Program-made: the position numbers and the translations under genes
Part shown: in pieces, positions 51,690-63,924 of the stretch
Layout: the number at the start of each line of letters is the position of its first letter
How positions within the stretch are numbered: position 1 is the stretch's first letter
The notes under the pieces: generated by a model
Seen by the model: the letters and a program-made list of their open reading frames with translations, nothing else
Told to the model about the DNA's origin: nothing
Databases searched by the model: none
From: Azorinus chamasolen
Lineage: Eukaryota > Mollusca > Bivalvia > Cardiida > Solecurtidae
Reading direction: 5' to 3'
NCBI GenBank assembly: GCA_963576725.1
Contig: OY755252.1
Coordinates: forward strand, 57,872,816-57,936,815
Length of the DNA stretch: 64,000 nt

Positions 51690-52240
51690 CTATGAATTTG
51701 CGTGTTTGTTATGTCTGTGTGCGTCTCTTTGTGTTTTTTGATATGCATGTACATTTACTGTTTTTGTCGTGGTACATTTCGGGCGGAAGTGTTGTGTATG
51801 TGGTGTTTCCTGCATGACTCATACTTTTATTCGGTTTGCCCGAGTCTGTTCTTTGATAAAGTATTTCAATAGTTGTTATTTAGTTGTAACCGATTAACTT
51901 CTTAAGCAAGTGACTGCAACAAGGTATTTCTCACCCGGAATTCTATGGTGATGGTATCTACAAAGTTTCATGAATTATTTATTAAACGCATTAAAACTTT
52001 TAGGAAGAATGGTTATGGCCCCATTGTATAGCAACGCACTGACGGGGCGTGCCTGGGCATATGCACATACATACGTGCTTAAACATGGTTGAATAAAAGT
52101 ACACATATGAGTTATGCAGGAAACACCACATACATAACAGACAACCACCCGCACAGCAACACAAGAAACACCGCAAATGTACATAACTACCAAAACAGAA
52201 AGAGACGCACAACGAAAAACAAACAATATGGGGAAGATGG
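51690..52240. repeat. Imperfect inverted repeat (foldback)
   Basis: 51695-51850 (gtgtgcgtctctttgtgttt, tatgtggtgtttcctgcatg) faces 52090-52225 (catgagttatgcaggaaacaccacata, aagagacgcacaac). The arms are about 130 bp with several differences. The short ORFs in the arms mirror each other. Confidence 0.7.
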
Positions 52241-52518
52241 AAGTACCCCCATTCCTGATGGCCATGTTTTGCAATTAACAGCTCAAACAAGAGTTACCTA
52301 AGCGACACTCCAGTATAATTATACATGTATTGAAATATTAGCAGTGATTTCATGGGAGAATATTTTTAAATTGCCTCTTTAGTCATGAAAGCCCTGTCAC
52401 TAGCGACAAAGTGTGTAATACGTATCAAAATGGATAGAATAAATGTTAGAGGGTCACTCATATAAAATCTGACCAATGGTTTCAGAGAATAGAATTTAAT
52501 TTTTTGTAACATTTCAAC

Positions 52519-53226
52519 ACATGGGGCCATTTCGTGGGTCTAGATGGTCTAAAAAGTCCAAAATAATGACTGGGTCGATTTAGCGTTACAATGTATATAC
52601 AATGGTTCCAACTCCCGATTCGCCGATTTCCAAACCGATTCGCAATAATCTCCGGTTTCGGACAGCCAAGATGGAGTAGCCACTAATGTTTGGTACGACC
52701 GCGAAGCTGAGACATTGTACTTTTGATACAGCCGTGGCCAGTACCGACGTGAAATTCCTACAAAATACGCTGATTTCGCCTATTTTGAACACAAACTCGC
52801 AACAACGTGACCCACTTCCTATGTTCCCGTTAACGCTTTTCGGGTAAGCAAGATAACAAGCACCCGGATGTTGTTATTGTAAAGGAAGTGGGTCACGTGA
52901 CTCGTAGTGGCATGGAATAGCTTTTAATCTGCTAACTGCACGAAAATTCGTCTGCATTTCGGAGCTGCATCAGTGTCTGCAGACAGCTTGAGAGGTAAAC
53001 GATAATATTTGGTCATATGTATTGATTGCACAATCGTTTTGTCCGAGGCATCACGATTATGGCCGTTTTACAAGGTGAACAAGCGGCAGTCGTTGTTGCG
53101 ACTTCTCGTTCGAGTAAGCAAAAGCATCGTATTTTGTAGGAATTTCGCGTACATGTATATGTAATATTACACTAATCACTTATTTGTACTTTAGACCATC
53201 TATACCCACGGAATGGCCCCTGTGCA
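52519..53226. mobile_element. Non-autonomous DNA transposon with long inverted arms
   Basis: acatggggccatttcgtggg at 52523 is mirrored by ggaatggcccctgtg ending near 53226, followed inward by ctagatggtct/agaccatcta. Inner arms match again: gaaattcctacaaaatacg (52750) with cgtattttgtaggaattt (53129), and acgtgacccacttcc (52805) with ggaagtgggtcacgt (52882). No transposase frame is visible. Target duplication not resolved. Confidence 0.75.
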
Positions 53227-54480
53227 TTTCTCTACATTAATAGTCATATTTATAAAGGCTTCTGTTATAATCTTTTGTGAACGAATCCCATCGGCTTGGG
53301 ATTTTTGGTAGCGGGTAACCTAAACATTTCAGTAAACGTTTATAAAATTAAACTCTATTGCCATTTAAAGAAAGTGAGCCCGCCCGCCACTGGTGGGCGC
53401 GTTTTTAACAAATCAAATAGTTTTAACAACGTTGGTAGAGGGTCACCTATAGATAATTTCTGTCAAATTACGGTAAAATCGGCCGAGCAAAAAGTTTTTC
53501 ATCTGGTTGCCAGAGCAAAGGAGTTCTGCATTAATTTCTATGTTTTGAACATAAAGGAAAGATACCTCACATTGACTGTTTCTGTGATTTTTGGTCAAAG
53601 TTGACCCAGGGTTTTTTTTTAGAAAAAAACGCTGTTTAAGTTTATTATTGATGACGAACAATGCATGCCAACGGATATATGTAAATCAGTATCAAAATAG
53701 TTCACATTGAGGACTTCGTGCCTATTTCAGCTAAAGCAATTGAAAGAAATGATATGCAACTATTCAGTGATTGACATTCGGATTAAAAGAAATACCCTTT
53801 TACGTACGGTTTAAAATACGACGTTGACCAAGTTTTGATTAGGTCATAAACTTTACACAAAGGTTAAAGATTAAAACAAAATGTGTATTTGAGACCTCAT
53901 ATATAACCATGTCAATACTGGTGATACTTTGATAGCCGTTTTCTACATACCAGCCGTTTACGCAATGTACAGGCCCTTATTTAAAGATGTCGCTATACTT
54001 TGCACACCCATGTAGGATCTACAAATTGGAGCTATATAACAAAGGCATGCAATTAATTAAAATCCTAATGCATGCATGTATGTATTGATTTTCTTCCATT
54101 CAATTAATTTCCCGCCTAATAAGTTTGTTTTATTGATGTTAGATTAGTTGTAATTAAACTCTTGCTGGATGGGATAGTGGAATTTCTGTTTTAATATGTA
54201 TATTTGCCTACATGAGCTAAATATACTGAAGTATTAAGGCCTATTTTGTTGTCTCAATATTCTTCTTTTACTAACACAAACTTTGGACATGGTAACCAGT
54301 TATGTACACATGTTAAAAAGCATGTGTTTAAAATCGATGATCTAGCCAGACTATTTGCCCATATATCTTCACGATTGTACATCAACGATTCTAGAAACAA
54401 TTATTACTGGTCTGGGAAAGGACGGGGTCATGCCGTAAGCCTTCCCTGGCATTGGTGCGTGTCCAAGAATTAGGATCAGG
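53227..54480. other. Unassigned stretch
   Basis: AT-rich. 53380-53600 contains a repeat-like phrase set (gttggtagagggtcacctat, ggttgccagagcaaaggagt) and a small palindrome gcccgccactggtgggcg. The ORFs at 53296-53604 and 54246-54473 lack domains or splice context and are not called as genes. Confidence 0.5.
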
Positions 54481-54529
54481 CACGCCCCTGACTGAATGTT
54501 TGGTTACTCATCCCTTTACAGTCAATTAT

Positions 54530-56740
54530 CATTATTAGCAGTAGTATTATACCACAATTATATAGCGCTCTTTTCACACTGGATATGTGCGTTCAAAAGC
54601 GCTTCACATGGATGAAATCACTTATCGGAACGAAGCGCATGATAATCTATCCAGACAATGAAGGATATACAATAGATATACACTATATATGATATCATTA
54701 GCCGGAAGTAACTATATGATTGTCTATCCGGTCAATGAAAGATATGCAAAATATATACAATAGATAAGAAATCATTAACCGCAAGGAACCGCATAAACTG
54801 TATTAACAAACTTGATACAGACAAGTTGACTGAAAGCCATGCTCATCAATATCACAAATTAGAATAATCTGTATTAACAAACTTAATACAGACAAGTTGA
54901 CTGAAAGCCATGCTTATCAATATCAAAAATTAGAATAAATGTGCTGACTGAAATTCCATTTGTATGACTATTGGGTCAACTGTTAGCTTAATAGGTTGGC
55001 TGAAAGCCATTCCCATTCTGAACTCAGTTGCCACTGTACATGGCTATTGGGTAAACTGTTAGCTTAATAGGTTGACCGAAAGTCATTTATATCCTGAGCT
55101 TAGTTGCCACTGTGCATGACTATTGGGTCACCTGTCAGCTTAATAGGTTGGCTGAAAGCCATTCCTATTCTTAACTAAACTGTCCTAGTAACATATGTTA
55201 AAAAATGCACTTTCAGACACCTTTTGAAACATGCCAGTGACCTTGCGCTTCTAATGCCTGACGGTAGAGCATTCCAAAGATTTTGGGCTGCATGCATGAA
55301 ACTTCTCTCACCGTATCACATTAATTCTCTGCGTGGCCTGTACACGTCAAGCATGTCGACAATGTACTTGGGAGATTCATTGTGCATGGCTTTATACGTA
55401 AGCGTCAGAATTTTGAATTCAATCCGATGATGAACCGGAAACCAGTGAAGTTCCTTCTGAACTGGCGTGATATGATTATATCGAGGAGTTCTGGTTGTGG
55501 TACCGGCTGCTGTGTTTTGCACTCTTTGAAATTTCCGCAGTGAGTTGTTTTAAATTCCATGCGACAGTGATTTGCAGTAGTCTATTTTTGATGTAACAAG
55601 AGAGTCCACCAAAGTCTTGGTAGCATTAGGTCAGAGATACCTTCTAATATGGCCTATTTGCAAGAGCTGTACATAACTAGACCAACACACGGAATTGACA
55701 TGTGGTGTCATATCCATTTGTGAATCGAGCCATGCACCGATATTCTTTATACACACAGATGGTCTGATTTTGAGGGTCCTACTTGCACATTAATCTCTGC
55801 AGGTACTTCTGTGTTTCTGTTTTGTTTGTGTTGATCAACATCCGTTTCTGCTCATTATGGGCTAATTGGACGCCCCAGAGAGAGGGGAGAGGATACAGAG
55901 AAACCCGGGCGCGATGCCCTACTCTTGTTATCGATTGAGTTTCTCTGGTTCTTTTAGATTCCCAGTGTAAAGCACTGATACATTGGACCTCGGTTTATAG
56001 TCTCGTCCGAAGAACGAAACAGGTAGACCTCAGTTTTGTCAGTATTGGGTTTCAGCATGTTCTGGTGCATCCAAGAGACCATTTCTTGGAGATATTCCTC
56101 AACTCGCTATAAAGCTTCTTGTTGACAGGAAATGCCCTTGGGCTTAAAGGACAGGTATAAATGTGAGTCATCGGCATTGAACTGGTGGTTAAGCCCATGC
56201 TTTCTGCAGATTGAGCTGACAGGTTTTGTGTACATGATGTAGTGCTTTGCTCTTAAGACCGATCCCTGTGACACGTTATATTCCATGTTAACGACATGTG
56301 ATACCTTAAAACTTTTTTGAACGTAGGCATTGTCTAAAGAGTTTACAGCCTTTGTCAGATTCGGTAGAAGTTCGTCAAGGCAAAACTTTAACAGCCATGT
56401 AGGTATTTGATCCAGTTCACAGGAATTGCAAGTGGATGCATGCCTTAATTATTTGTTCTACTTCTTCTTTTGTAAATGTAACAAAACAATCTAATGCGTT
56501 CGTTGCACGCTGGATTTCCGTGATAACTGGCGCACTGGATACAGTGCCTGCTGCAATATCTGACCGTATTTTGCCCACTTTGTCAACAAAAAGTCACTGA
56601 AGTCTTGTACAAGTTGTCTTGAGGACGAAGTCTTAGGCAATGTGATGTCATTAGTTGTATATAGCAGGTGCTTAGTGACTTTGAAAAGACTCTTTGAGTC
56701 TGTCTGGCAGTTTCTACAGACGACATAAAATTTTAAGACT
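54530..56740 (-). pseudogene. CR1/L2-like LINE reverse transcriptase relic
   Basis: Read on the minus strand: CRNCQTDSKSLFKVTKHLL and DFSDFLLTKW (about 56700-56560, upstream of RT); a degraded active-site region FNADDSHLYLSFK (about 56190-56150) where an aromatic-ADD is expected; MLKPNTDKTEVYLF (about 56060); and LHWFPVHHRIEFKILTLTYKA (about 55460-55390), the usual RT C-terminal signature of these LINEs. Frames shift and stop codons separate the blocks, so it is dead. The 3' end is followed by two tandem arrays and atatagcgctcttttcac near 54560, similar to common LINE 3' tails. The endonuclease part is absent. Clade assignment is inference. Confidence 0.8.
54797..55177. repeat. Two short tandem arrays next to the LINE relic
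   Basis: 54797-54945: two units of about 75 bp (gtattaacaaacttgataca, gttgactgaaagccatgct). 54961-55177: nearly three units of about 76 bp (tattgggtcaactgttagct, taataggttggctgaaagcc). Confidence 0.85.
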
Positions 56741-56741
56741 C

Positions 56742-56991
56742 TTAACCCTTTCGGCGCCAAATTTCTAATTGTAGCCTATAATCTTTGTTTTGCTAAATCA
56801 TTCGGTACAATAAAGAAATGAGATAAATTAATGCAAATTTCAAAGGAATAAAGCACATATATAGAAATAGAGAATGCGACAAAAAGTGAAGTTCCTGACC
56901 AGACGCCGCCTTGGAAAGGCGGCGTCTGATCTGGGACTGGTGTGTGATTTGTCGTGGTGCATTTATGCGACATTGGTGGTGAAAGGGTCAA
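56742..56991 (+). mobile_element. TTAA MITE, related to family D/E
   Basis: TTAACCCTTTCGGCGCC to tggtggtgaaagggtcaa (right TTAA worn). Hairpin gaccagacgccgccttgg/ccaaggcggcgtctgatctgg type. 57077-57215 after it holds a worn ggatcctgatgagac piece and an (ACTC)n retroposon tail. Confidence 0.82.
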
Positions 56992-58228
56992 GCTGCTATG
57001 AAAATAATGTCTGCTTTGATTCCGATATGTTATACGTTTCACGAGCTTCCGATTCGACCAAACATTTGAGAAACTATTGACCACGAGTCAAACAGCTTGG
57101 ATCCTGATGAGACCGTCTGACGCTAACCGTCAGCCAGCCCGTGCTCTTCGTGCAAGTCAGTGTCGCAGTGCCTTAAAACCCAACCCACTCACTCACTCAC
57201 TCACTCACTCACTCGTCGTGCAAGAGGTTAAAACTGTGTGTCAAGGACCAGTGGCATTGCTGAAACCATCGAACTCCTCAAATGCTAAAAGTGAATGGTG
57301 TATCACTATTGCTATAGATTCCCTCACATCATTGAACTCAACCGTGGATCTGAACATCTCCTCTGTATCAGGGCCCCAGTTCTGAGTTCTAGCGCCCCAG
57401 TAATGTAACATCCTCATTTTAGACGGTGCAGCGCGAATTGTCATCCCTTTCAATAGTGTAGCCTCGTGAATTCCCACTTTTCGCGTCCAGTTTGTTCTAA
57501 ATATAGGCTTAACCAAACCATTAGCAGACTGGGGTGTTATCCTGTTTATTCTCTCATAGTGTTGATGACGACTGCGATCACCTTGGCCCTTAAGAATGAA
57601 GTTTTCAAGCAGGAGAACACCTGCTAACTGTTCCGTATCACTTGTTGGATTTTGTAAGTAACGAGTCAGAAATCCTTCACAACGGTCCTGTGGGCAGTAC
57701 GGATTTTCGTCCATGTCAAAAGTGTACATCCAAACAGACAAGTGGCCCCACTTTTCCAGTACGTGATTATAGCACATGATCTGATTTCTCATGATATTGT
57801 TATGATATTGGTGATCCTACAATGGATAAATGGCACATATTTAGATGAATCATGAGGTTGTAAAGGAAAGTACAGTACAAACACCGGCAAACTGATACTC
57901 TTACACTGATTTAAAATGTTGATATTTCCAATCTATAGTATAACCTCACTGACACTGACGATGGCGAAGCTGTGGTTATCTATGCAAAGCGTTTACATCT
58001 CGATGAGTCACCAGGTAACTCGGCGGTCGCTTTCATATCACGATCCAAACTGTTTGACGTTGAGACATTTCAAATATAGAAAACATATCATAACACAACA
58101 TTTGCAGAAAACAAGTAGTTATTAACAGCAAAATAGATACTGAAAGCAAACTACTACAGTGCTAGGGGTCGTCTGATCTGGGTATACTCTGTTGGCAAAG
58201 TCAAAATGCATTTTATTGAGTAAAGGGC

Positions 58229-58466
58229 TAACCCCCTTTCCTCCATAAATACGCCTTTCTACGCCTCTGTAAAAGTCACTTTATGAAACCATTGTGTTAA
58301 ACAGAGCATTTGCTCCTATAGGAGCAAAAAATTTAATGCTCTATTTATCACAATGGTTTCAAACTACAAAATTCTAAAAAAAATCATTTTCTCTAGTTAA
58401 TGCTCCTTTTCGGTAGATTTATTCAAAGTGGATGGATCTAAAATAGCCTATGATTGAATGAGTTAA
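58229..58466 (+). mobile_element. TTAA MITE, family B, in the GT92 intron
   Basis: ctaacccccttcctccata... to attgaatgagttaa (TTAA 58463-58466). Hairpin agcatttgctcctataggag with a short insertion (aaaaaattt) in the right arm. Confidence 0.82.
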
Positions 58467-58480
58467 GGCAAGTTACTGCA

Positions 58481-58706
58481 ATAGGCACACAATGAACAAT
58501 AGACAAACAATGAACAATAGGCAAATAATGAACAGTGGGCAAACAATGAACAATAGACAAACAATGAACAATAGGCAAACAATAGACAAACAATGAACAA
58601 TAGGCAAACAATGAACAGTAGGTACACAAATGAACAATAGGCAAACAATGAACAGTAAAACAAACAATGAACAATAGGCAAACAATGAACAATAGGCAAA
58701 CAATCA
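58481..58706 (+). repeat. Minisatellite, unit about 18 bp
   Basis: Twelve or so imperfect copies of acaatgaacaataggcaa. The unit is a multiple of three without minus-strand stops, so all three minus frames stay open; these are not genes. It lies between the two GT92 exons. Confidence 0.92.
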
Positions 58707-59589
58707 ACACCCAGATAGAAGGCACCGTTTCTATACCAATACCGGCATGTATTTTATTTGCAAGAACAAAAATACCATGCCGAAAAACATACCTTATACA
58801 TGTTAGATAAGAGTCAATGCAGTCAAGAAGTCACCAATAGGAGAAGGTACCAATTTCTGTCACCACTCGTGAGGTATCCATTTTGTCACAAGTCGTGTGG
58901 TTTTGAAACTTACCTGGAACGGCTTCAATGTGGACCCAGTCAATCACAGTTACTACACCAGCCTGTGAGTATTTGGCTAAACCATCCACAATGCGTTCTT
59001 CCCTACTCAGATAATGATTACAGATGTAAATGTGTTCAGCTCCAGCCCAAAGTTGATAGTGGATCCATTGTTTCAGTTCCGCCATCGTCCATTTCGCCTT
59101 GTCTTCCTTATAGAGGCGTAATCGCAAAACAGTCGATACGAAATATTACGTCCTTCTCGGCCTTGTCTGCCATTTAGGTGTCAAAATATTATATGTATGA
59201 TATTTATTGGTATCAGTGGTTTCAGAGAAAGTGACAATTTTTTCGTGAATATGACACGCGTTAAGTTTCGACATGTTTAACCTGTGCGTATAGTCGAATA
59301 GACTGTGGATATATTCATCAAACTTGAATGACGACAGTTCATTTTCGAAATGCTTATGGTTGTTGGAGCCAATTGAGTTTTGGTTTTGTAAAACAATGGT
59401 TCTGAAAACTCTTTGGTCTTTTGGTGATGTTGTCAGAAAAGCTATAATGATTGACGCTACTGTGCAAGTGGAAATTAGAAGTAGAAGAAACGCGATTTTA
59501 TATTTCTTCATCTTCTTTGGTCTGCAGGGTGTAAGTTGTACTACGTCAATGAACCTGAAAGAACAGAACTGTTCTTGCTAAAACGGCTA

Positions 59590-59796
59590 TACAGTAATAC
59601 ACCTCTACACCGGACGTTCAAATTAGTATCAATATCGAGTTTTAAGACAGGTGGCAGCTAAATGCAGGGTGAAAGTCACACAGAAAGCTCCTCTAGGAGC
59701 TTTCTGTATGACTTTCACCCTGCATTAAGCAGCCACCTGCCTAAATATATCTAAATTCTTCTCTGCTAGATTCCGGTTTAATGGGGGTTTACTGTA
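59590..59796. mobile_element. pogo/Tigger-like MITE
   Basis: TACAGTAATACACCTCTACA to TGGGGGTTTACTGTA, with TA at both edges. Inner near-perfect hairpin: caggtggcagctaaatgcag...agctcctctaggagct...ctgcattaagcagccacctg. Confidence 0.85.
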
Positions 59797-60604
59797 TACA
59801 TTTCGGTGCCAAAACCTTTTCGAATGTAGAATTAGTTTTCATCGATGATGTTTCTTCCAGTTTAGTGTTGGTAAAACAAAACACAGTATTGACTCTTTTC
59901 CTTGTGAATTTTCATTCTAAGAAATAATAAACGACTTTTTTTCGAACACTAAAATACGTACCTTGATTATTTGAACACTTAAATACATATCTAGATTATT
60001 CGAACACACACTACGTACATGTACCATTATCGATCATTAAATCAGGTGGCAGCTTAAAGGCATTTCGAAAGGAATGTTGACCCATTAACCACATGCTGTG
60101 TATTGCGGGTACTTTATGGTGCCACACTGGGACTTTCACAGCTTGATATCAATAGTCAATTATCAAGTCTCCCAATTATTGATAAAATATCTTCAGGTAC
60201 ATGAAATGATAGTTTGTGCTGTTTATCTTTGATTTCTGTACATAATGATATGTTTATTTCTGCAGTTCATTTATGTGATTGAAATAAGGATTTAGTATCA
60301 TTATGATAATTTATTTTAATAATTTTTATTATGCGAGTCATGTAATATGGTCTTTATTTTTGGCACTAAGTTGACATTTAGGAGTTTGATAAAGACGTTT
60401 GTCCTTGCTATTGATTGTACTTATTTGAATTTGATTTTGAAGACAATGATGATGTAAGTTCATCAAAATTATTGTCAATTAATAATTAATGGTACTCAAA
60501 AAATGAGTAACTCCTCTCAATTTCATTTGTTACAAAAAAGACCCATTTAACTGACTGATTAACACATATTAACACCTAGAGATAGAATTACTTCTAAACA
60601 CCTA

Positions 60605-61000
60605 TTAACCCGTTCCCTGTCTGCTTTGCGGAAACTGATCTGGGTCTGCTCTGTTTGCTAATGCGTAAAAACACGTTATTTCCATAAAGAGAAGTTTTAG
60701 CCCTGATAAAAACTGTAAAATCAAATCTATATCATGTCAAAAGCAAACGGAGCAGACCCTGATCAGACAGCTTCTATAGGAGCCGTCTGATCTGGGTCTA
60801 CTGTTATATTTAATGTGTAAAACACATATTTATATAAAGAGAAGTATTTACTTTGACAAAAACTGTAGAATCAGATCTATATCGTGTCAAAAGCAAACAG
60901 AGCAGACCCCTGATCAGACAGCTTCTATAAGAGCCGTCCGATCTGGGTCTACTCTGTTTGCTAATGCGTAAAAACAGGTTTATATGAGGGAAATGGTTAG
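60605..61000 (-). mobile_element. Cluster of three family A-type MITE pieces
   Basis: Three hairpins, or parts, with gcagaccctgatcagacagc and gatctgggtctactctgttt at about 60635, 60745 and 60900. Repeated caaaaactgtaaaatcaaatc/actgtagaatcagatctat phrases show they are variant copies. 59800-60600 shows only worn repeat DNA. Confidence 0.7.
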
Positions 61001-61214
61001 ACGTTTTTTATAGATATTTTTATTGGTCATTTCACACAAAAACTGGCATAAGGTACTTCCTAGCACTTTATTTGCCTACCTACCTGGATCAAGGTATAAT
61101 TGCATAACTTTATCTCATATGGTCATTGACCCTGTCTAGACACTGCAGGAGCACTCCAGGGAATCAATCAGCACAGCTGGATACTGTGTATATAGGGGGA
61201 CGGGGTGTCACTTA

Positions 61215-61330
61215 TATAAGGAACTTTGAAATGCCTTTAATGCAGGGTAAACGTCATGCAGAGATTCCTCTAGGGGCTTCCTACATAAATTTCCATTCTG
61301 CATTAAGCAGCCGCCTGCTTAAACGAGTCT
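61215..61330. repeat. Hairpin repeat of pogo-like MITE type
   Basis: tgcctttaatgcagggtaaa...gagattcctctaggggcttc...ctgcattaagcagccgcctg. A worn relative of 59590-59796 without clear ends. Confidence 0.6.
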
Positions 61331-61665
61331 ACATTATTCCATACTATAATTTCGAATTATCAACGTTTTACTGTACTACGTTTCACTTTTAACTAGAAAC
61401 AAACTTCATGTGGTAAAGTCTAAAATGCCTTTTTCTAAAAGAATATATCTCAGAACATATTGAAGATTTTATTCAACCCACCTTTCTAAAAATGTGTTTA
61501 TTCCAAACACTGTTTACATGCAATACAGTCCAGTATTCCTAAACAAATTCGAAACAATCATAAAAATAATCTTATTTGACTAACCTGTGAAATATGCAAC
61601 TATCGTAACCATGTCTGAGCTTTCACAGACGTGTCCTTGATAAGTAGCTGAGATAATACCAGATA

Positions 61666-62161
61666 TTAAAGAGGAAGTCCCTACAATGATCGCATATTTT
61701 CAATAATATCATAAAACTTGGTATTTGTTAAGCTCTATCCTTATTATGAAGGTTCCCAATTTGAACTTATATCGAAAAATGCTCCTGTGATACAAATAAA
61801 CCGATTTCATCAATACTGATAATTTTTGTTCTACAACACAATATTATCGGCCTTTTCCGTTAAATTCGTCCGCGTTTTGCCGATGATCACCCGATTCATG
61901 CATTGTTTACGTAATAGCTTTCTCGGAAGTGGTCGGAGAATCACGAATAGGGCGAACAGTTACGAAACCAACCCGAATAAAACTGAAACATCGGGGAGTA
62001 AAACCGGGATCGGCGATATCAAACACATGGCTGTTTTGTCATTATAAACGGTAATTTGATGGGGCTTTTTGCGATATACTACTTTTCAGCATATAAACAA
62101 ATGAATTTTGTACATTTTAAGTGTTTATGAAACGCGTCAAATGTAGGGACATCCCCTTTAA
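61666..62161 (+). mobile_element. ~500-bp TTAA-ended repeat, copy 2
   Basis: TTAAAGAGGAAGTCCCTACA to TAGGGACATCCCCTTTAA, TTAA at 61666-61669 and 62158-62161. Very similar to copy 3 at 63350 over its full length. Its right TTAA is also the left TTAA of the next MITE. Confidence 0.9.
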
Positions 62162-62391
62162 CCCTTCTCCTTCTTTACCCATGCCCTGTTGTATAATTAC
62201 ATATATCTTCGCTGTGTACAAATATTTCGCTGTGCAATCACTGCTGTGGAGTGCACTGGTTGCACAATCAACTTGTAAATTGTGCAGACCCTGATGAGAC
62301 AGCTCCTACTGGAGCTGTCTCATATATGTCTTCACTATTTACAGGTAGGTATATTGACGTGAATAGCAAGCGAAGGGTTAAATGCTATGTA
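62158..62391 (+). mobile_element. TTAA MITE, family F, copy 2
   Basis: TTAACCCTTCTCCTTC (left end shortened) to AGCAAGCGAAGGGTTAA at 62388-62391. Hairpin gagacagctcctactggagctgtctc. Homologous to 13870-14137. Confidence 0.88.
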
Positions 62392-62462
62392 TTTCTCCAC
62401 AGATAGCGTCCCACTGAGTGTCACACATAGTGCTGAAACGGTTGCTGAAAATTTGTAACCGT

Positions 62463-63349
62463 TTAAAGGGGATGTCCCTACAATTGTTCTATTTAGCACA
62501 TGAATCCGATCGATTTTCTTCTTCACTATGGTTATTTGTCATCTGTAGTAATTTTTGACGGTTTCAAATTCAAAGAAATGTCTTAGTCGATTTTATTCCC
62601 TTTACTCATTTGTGAATGAACTATTCCGCAGTATCAAAGAGCACTCCTTATTATTATTGACTATCGATTCCATGAAAATAATATATTGGTAGAACATGAA
62701 TCCGGAAAGAGGTGAGATAGTAAGAGGGGATCCAGGAGGTGAGATAGTAAGAGGGGATCCAGGTATCTGCTGAAACGTTTTCAGAGAGACGGGAAATCGG
62801 GGGAAATGAAGAAAAATTGTCTTCTCACGTGGGCTGGTGTTTGTTCAATCTGTGGAGTACCGGTGACGTTGTGTAATTAGACATTCTATTTATAGTACAA
62901 GGATGGATAAGTACTGTCAGGGTCGGTCTTCCCCTAAAAAATCCCTCCTGTTGTCAATCAATTTTTTTCTCTCAAGTTTCTCGGTTAATGCACAACACAA
63001 TCTTGGGTGCTTCCCGAAATATAGTATTTTGAGAAGGTATCTGCAGCCATGACAAATGTACTGTATTATCAGCTGATGGTTGTAAACAACGACAGAAATA
63101 CATTGTACATGTGTTTGAAGTTTGAACATCTGTGACATTTCTTGTGCGCAGAAACATATCAATATTAGCACCCAGGTAATTATTTATGTGCATAATTATA
63201 GCAATTATAACAATAGTCCTTCTCATTGTACTTTTATCGTAATTATGTAGATTTTTTGCAGTCGCAGTTTAGTACAAAGATTTACGGTGTAGCTCTACCA
63301 AGGTTTGAATGACTCCGGTTAACCGGTAAATCGCGGTCACTACTCCCGA
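62463..63349. other. Unassigned stretch beginning with a lone TTAA-type end
   Basis: TTAAAGGGGATGTCCCTACA at 62463 matches the inverted terminus of the 500-bp family, but the following sequence does not match its interior. 62703-62763 has a tandem pair of a 31-bp unit (aggtgagatagtaagagggg). No gene is seen. Confidence 0.5.
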
Positions 63350-63851
63350 TTAAAGAGGAAGTCCCGACAATGATCGCACATTTTCAATAATATCATAAAA
63401 CATGGTATTTGTTATGCTCTATCATTATTATGAAGGTTCCTAATTTGAACTTATATCGAAAAATGCCCCTGTGATACAAATAAACCGATTTCATCAATAC
63501 TGATAATTTTTGTTCTACAACACAATATTATCGGCCTTTTCCGTTAAATTCGTCCGCGTTTTGCCGATGATCACCCGATCCCTCCATTGTTTACGTAATA
63601 GCTTTCTCGGAAGTGGTCGGAGAATCGCGAATAGGGCGAACAGTTACGAAACTAAAACCCAACCCGAATAAAACTGAAACATCGGGGAGTAAAACCGGGA
63701 TCGGCGATATCAAACACATGGATGTTTTGTCATTATAAACGGTAATTGGATGGTTTTTTTACGATATACTACTTTTCAGCATATAAACAAATGAGTTTTG
63801 TATATTTTAAGTGTTTATGAAACGCGTCAAATGTAGGGACATCCCCTTTAA
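63350..63851 (+). mobile_element. ~500-bp TTAA-ended repeat, copy 3
   Basis: TTAAAGAGGAAGTCCCGACA to TAGGGACATCCCCTTTAA, TTAA at 63350-63353 and 63848-63851. Same orientation as copies 1 and 2. Confidence 0.9.
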
Positions 63852-63924
63852 CACATAAAATAGTTCTGAAACAAATACATATACTTCAACAGTTTTATTG
63901 AACATGAAAACCAATTTAAAAAGT

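Larger units (their letters stand above)
57241..59511 (-). pseudogene. Glycosyltransferase family 92 gene, disrupted
   Basis: Two coding blocks on the minus strand. 59511-58914 starts with ATG and an N-terminal anchor (LLLLISTCTVASIIIAFL, type II membrane topology, Golgi by analogy), a stem, then GT92 sequence: YKEDKAKWTMAELKQWIHYQ, AGAEHIYICNHYL, GVVTVIDW; donor CCAG/GTAAGT. 57816-57241 resumes with NQIMCYNHVLEKWGHLSVW, the metal-binding DxD in YTFDMDENPYC, and MLHYWGARTQNWGPDT. The order and motifs are those of GT92 (DUF23), which includes nematode GALT-1 galactosyltransferase. Breaks: an in-frame TAA at 59148-59146 between stem and catalytic domain, and the splice (phase 1 donor to the visible acceptor) is one base out of frame. 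It could be a pseudogene, a sequence error, or a gene with an unseen small exon. Confidence 0.75.

Noticed and set aside
53296..53604. 102-residue plus-strand frame
   Set aside because: Overlaps repeat-like DNA and has no family resemblance or exon signals.
58438..58725. Three overlapping minus-strand frames of 76-95 residues
   Set aside because: An 18-bp minisatellite whose unit is a multiple of three; no domain or splice context.
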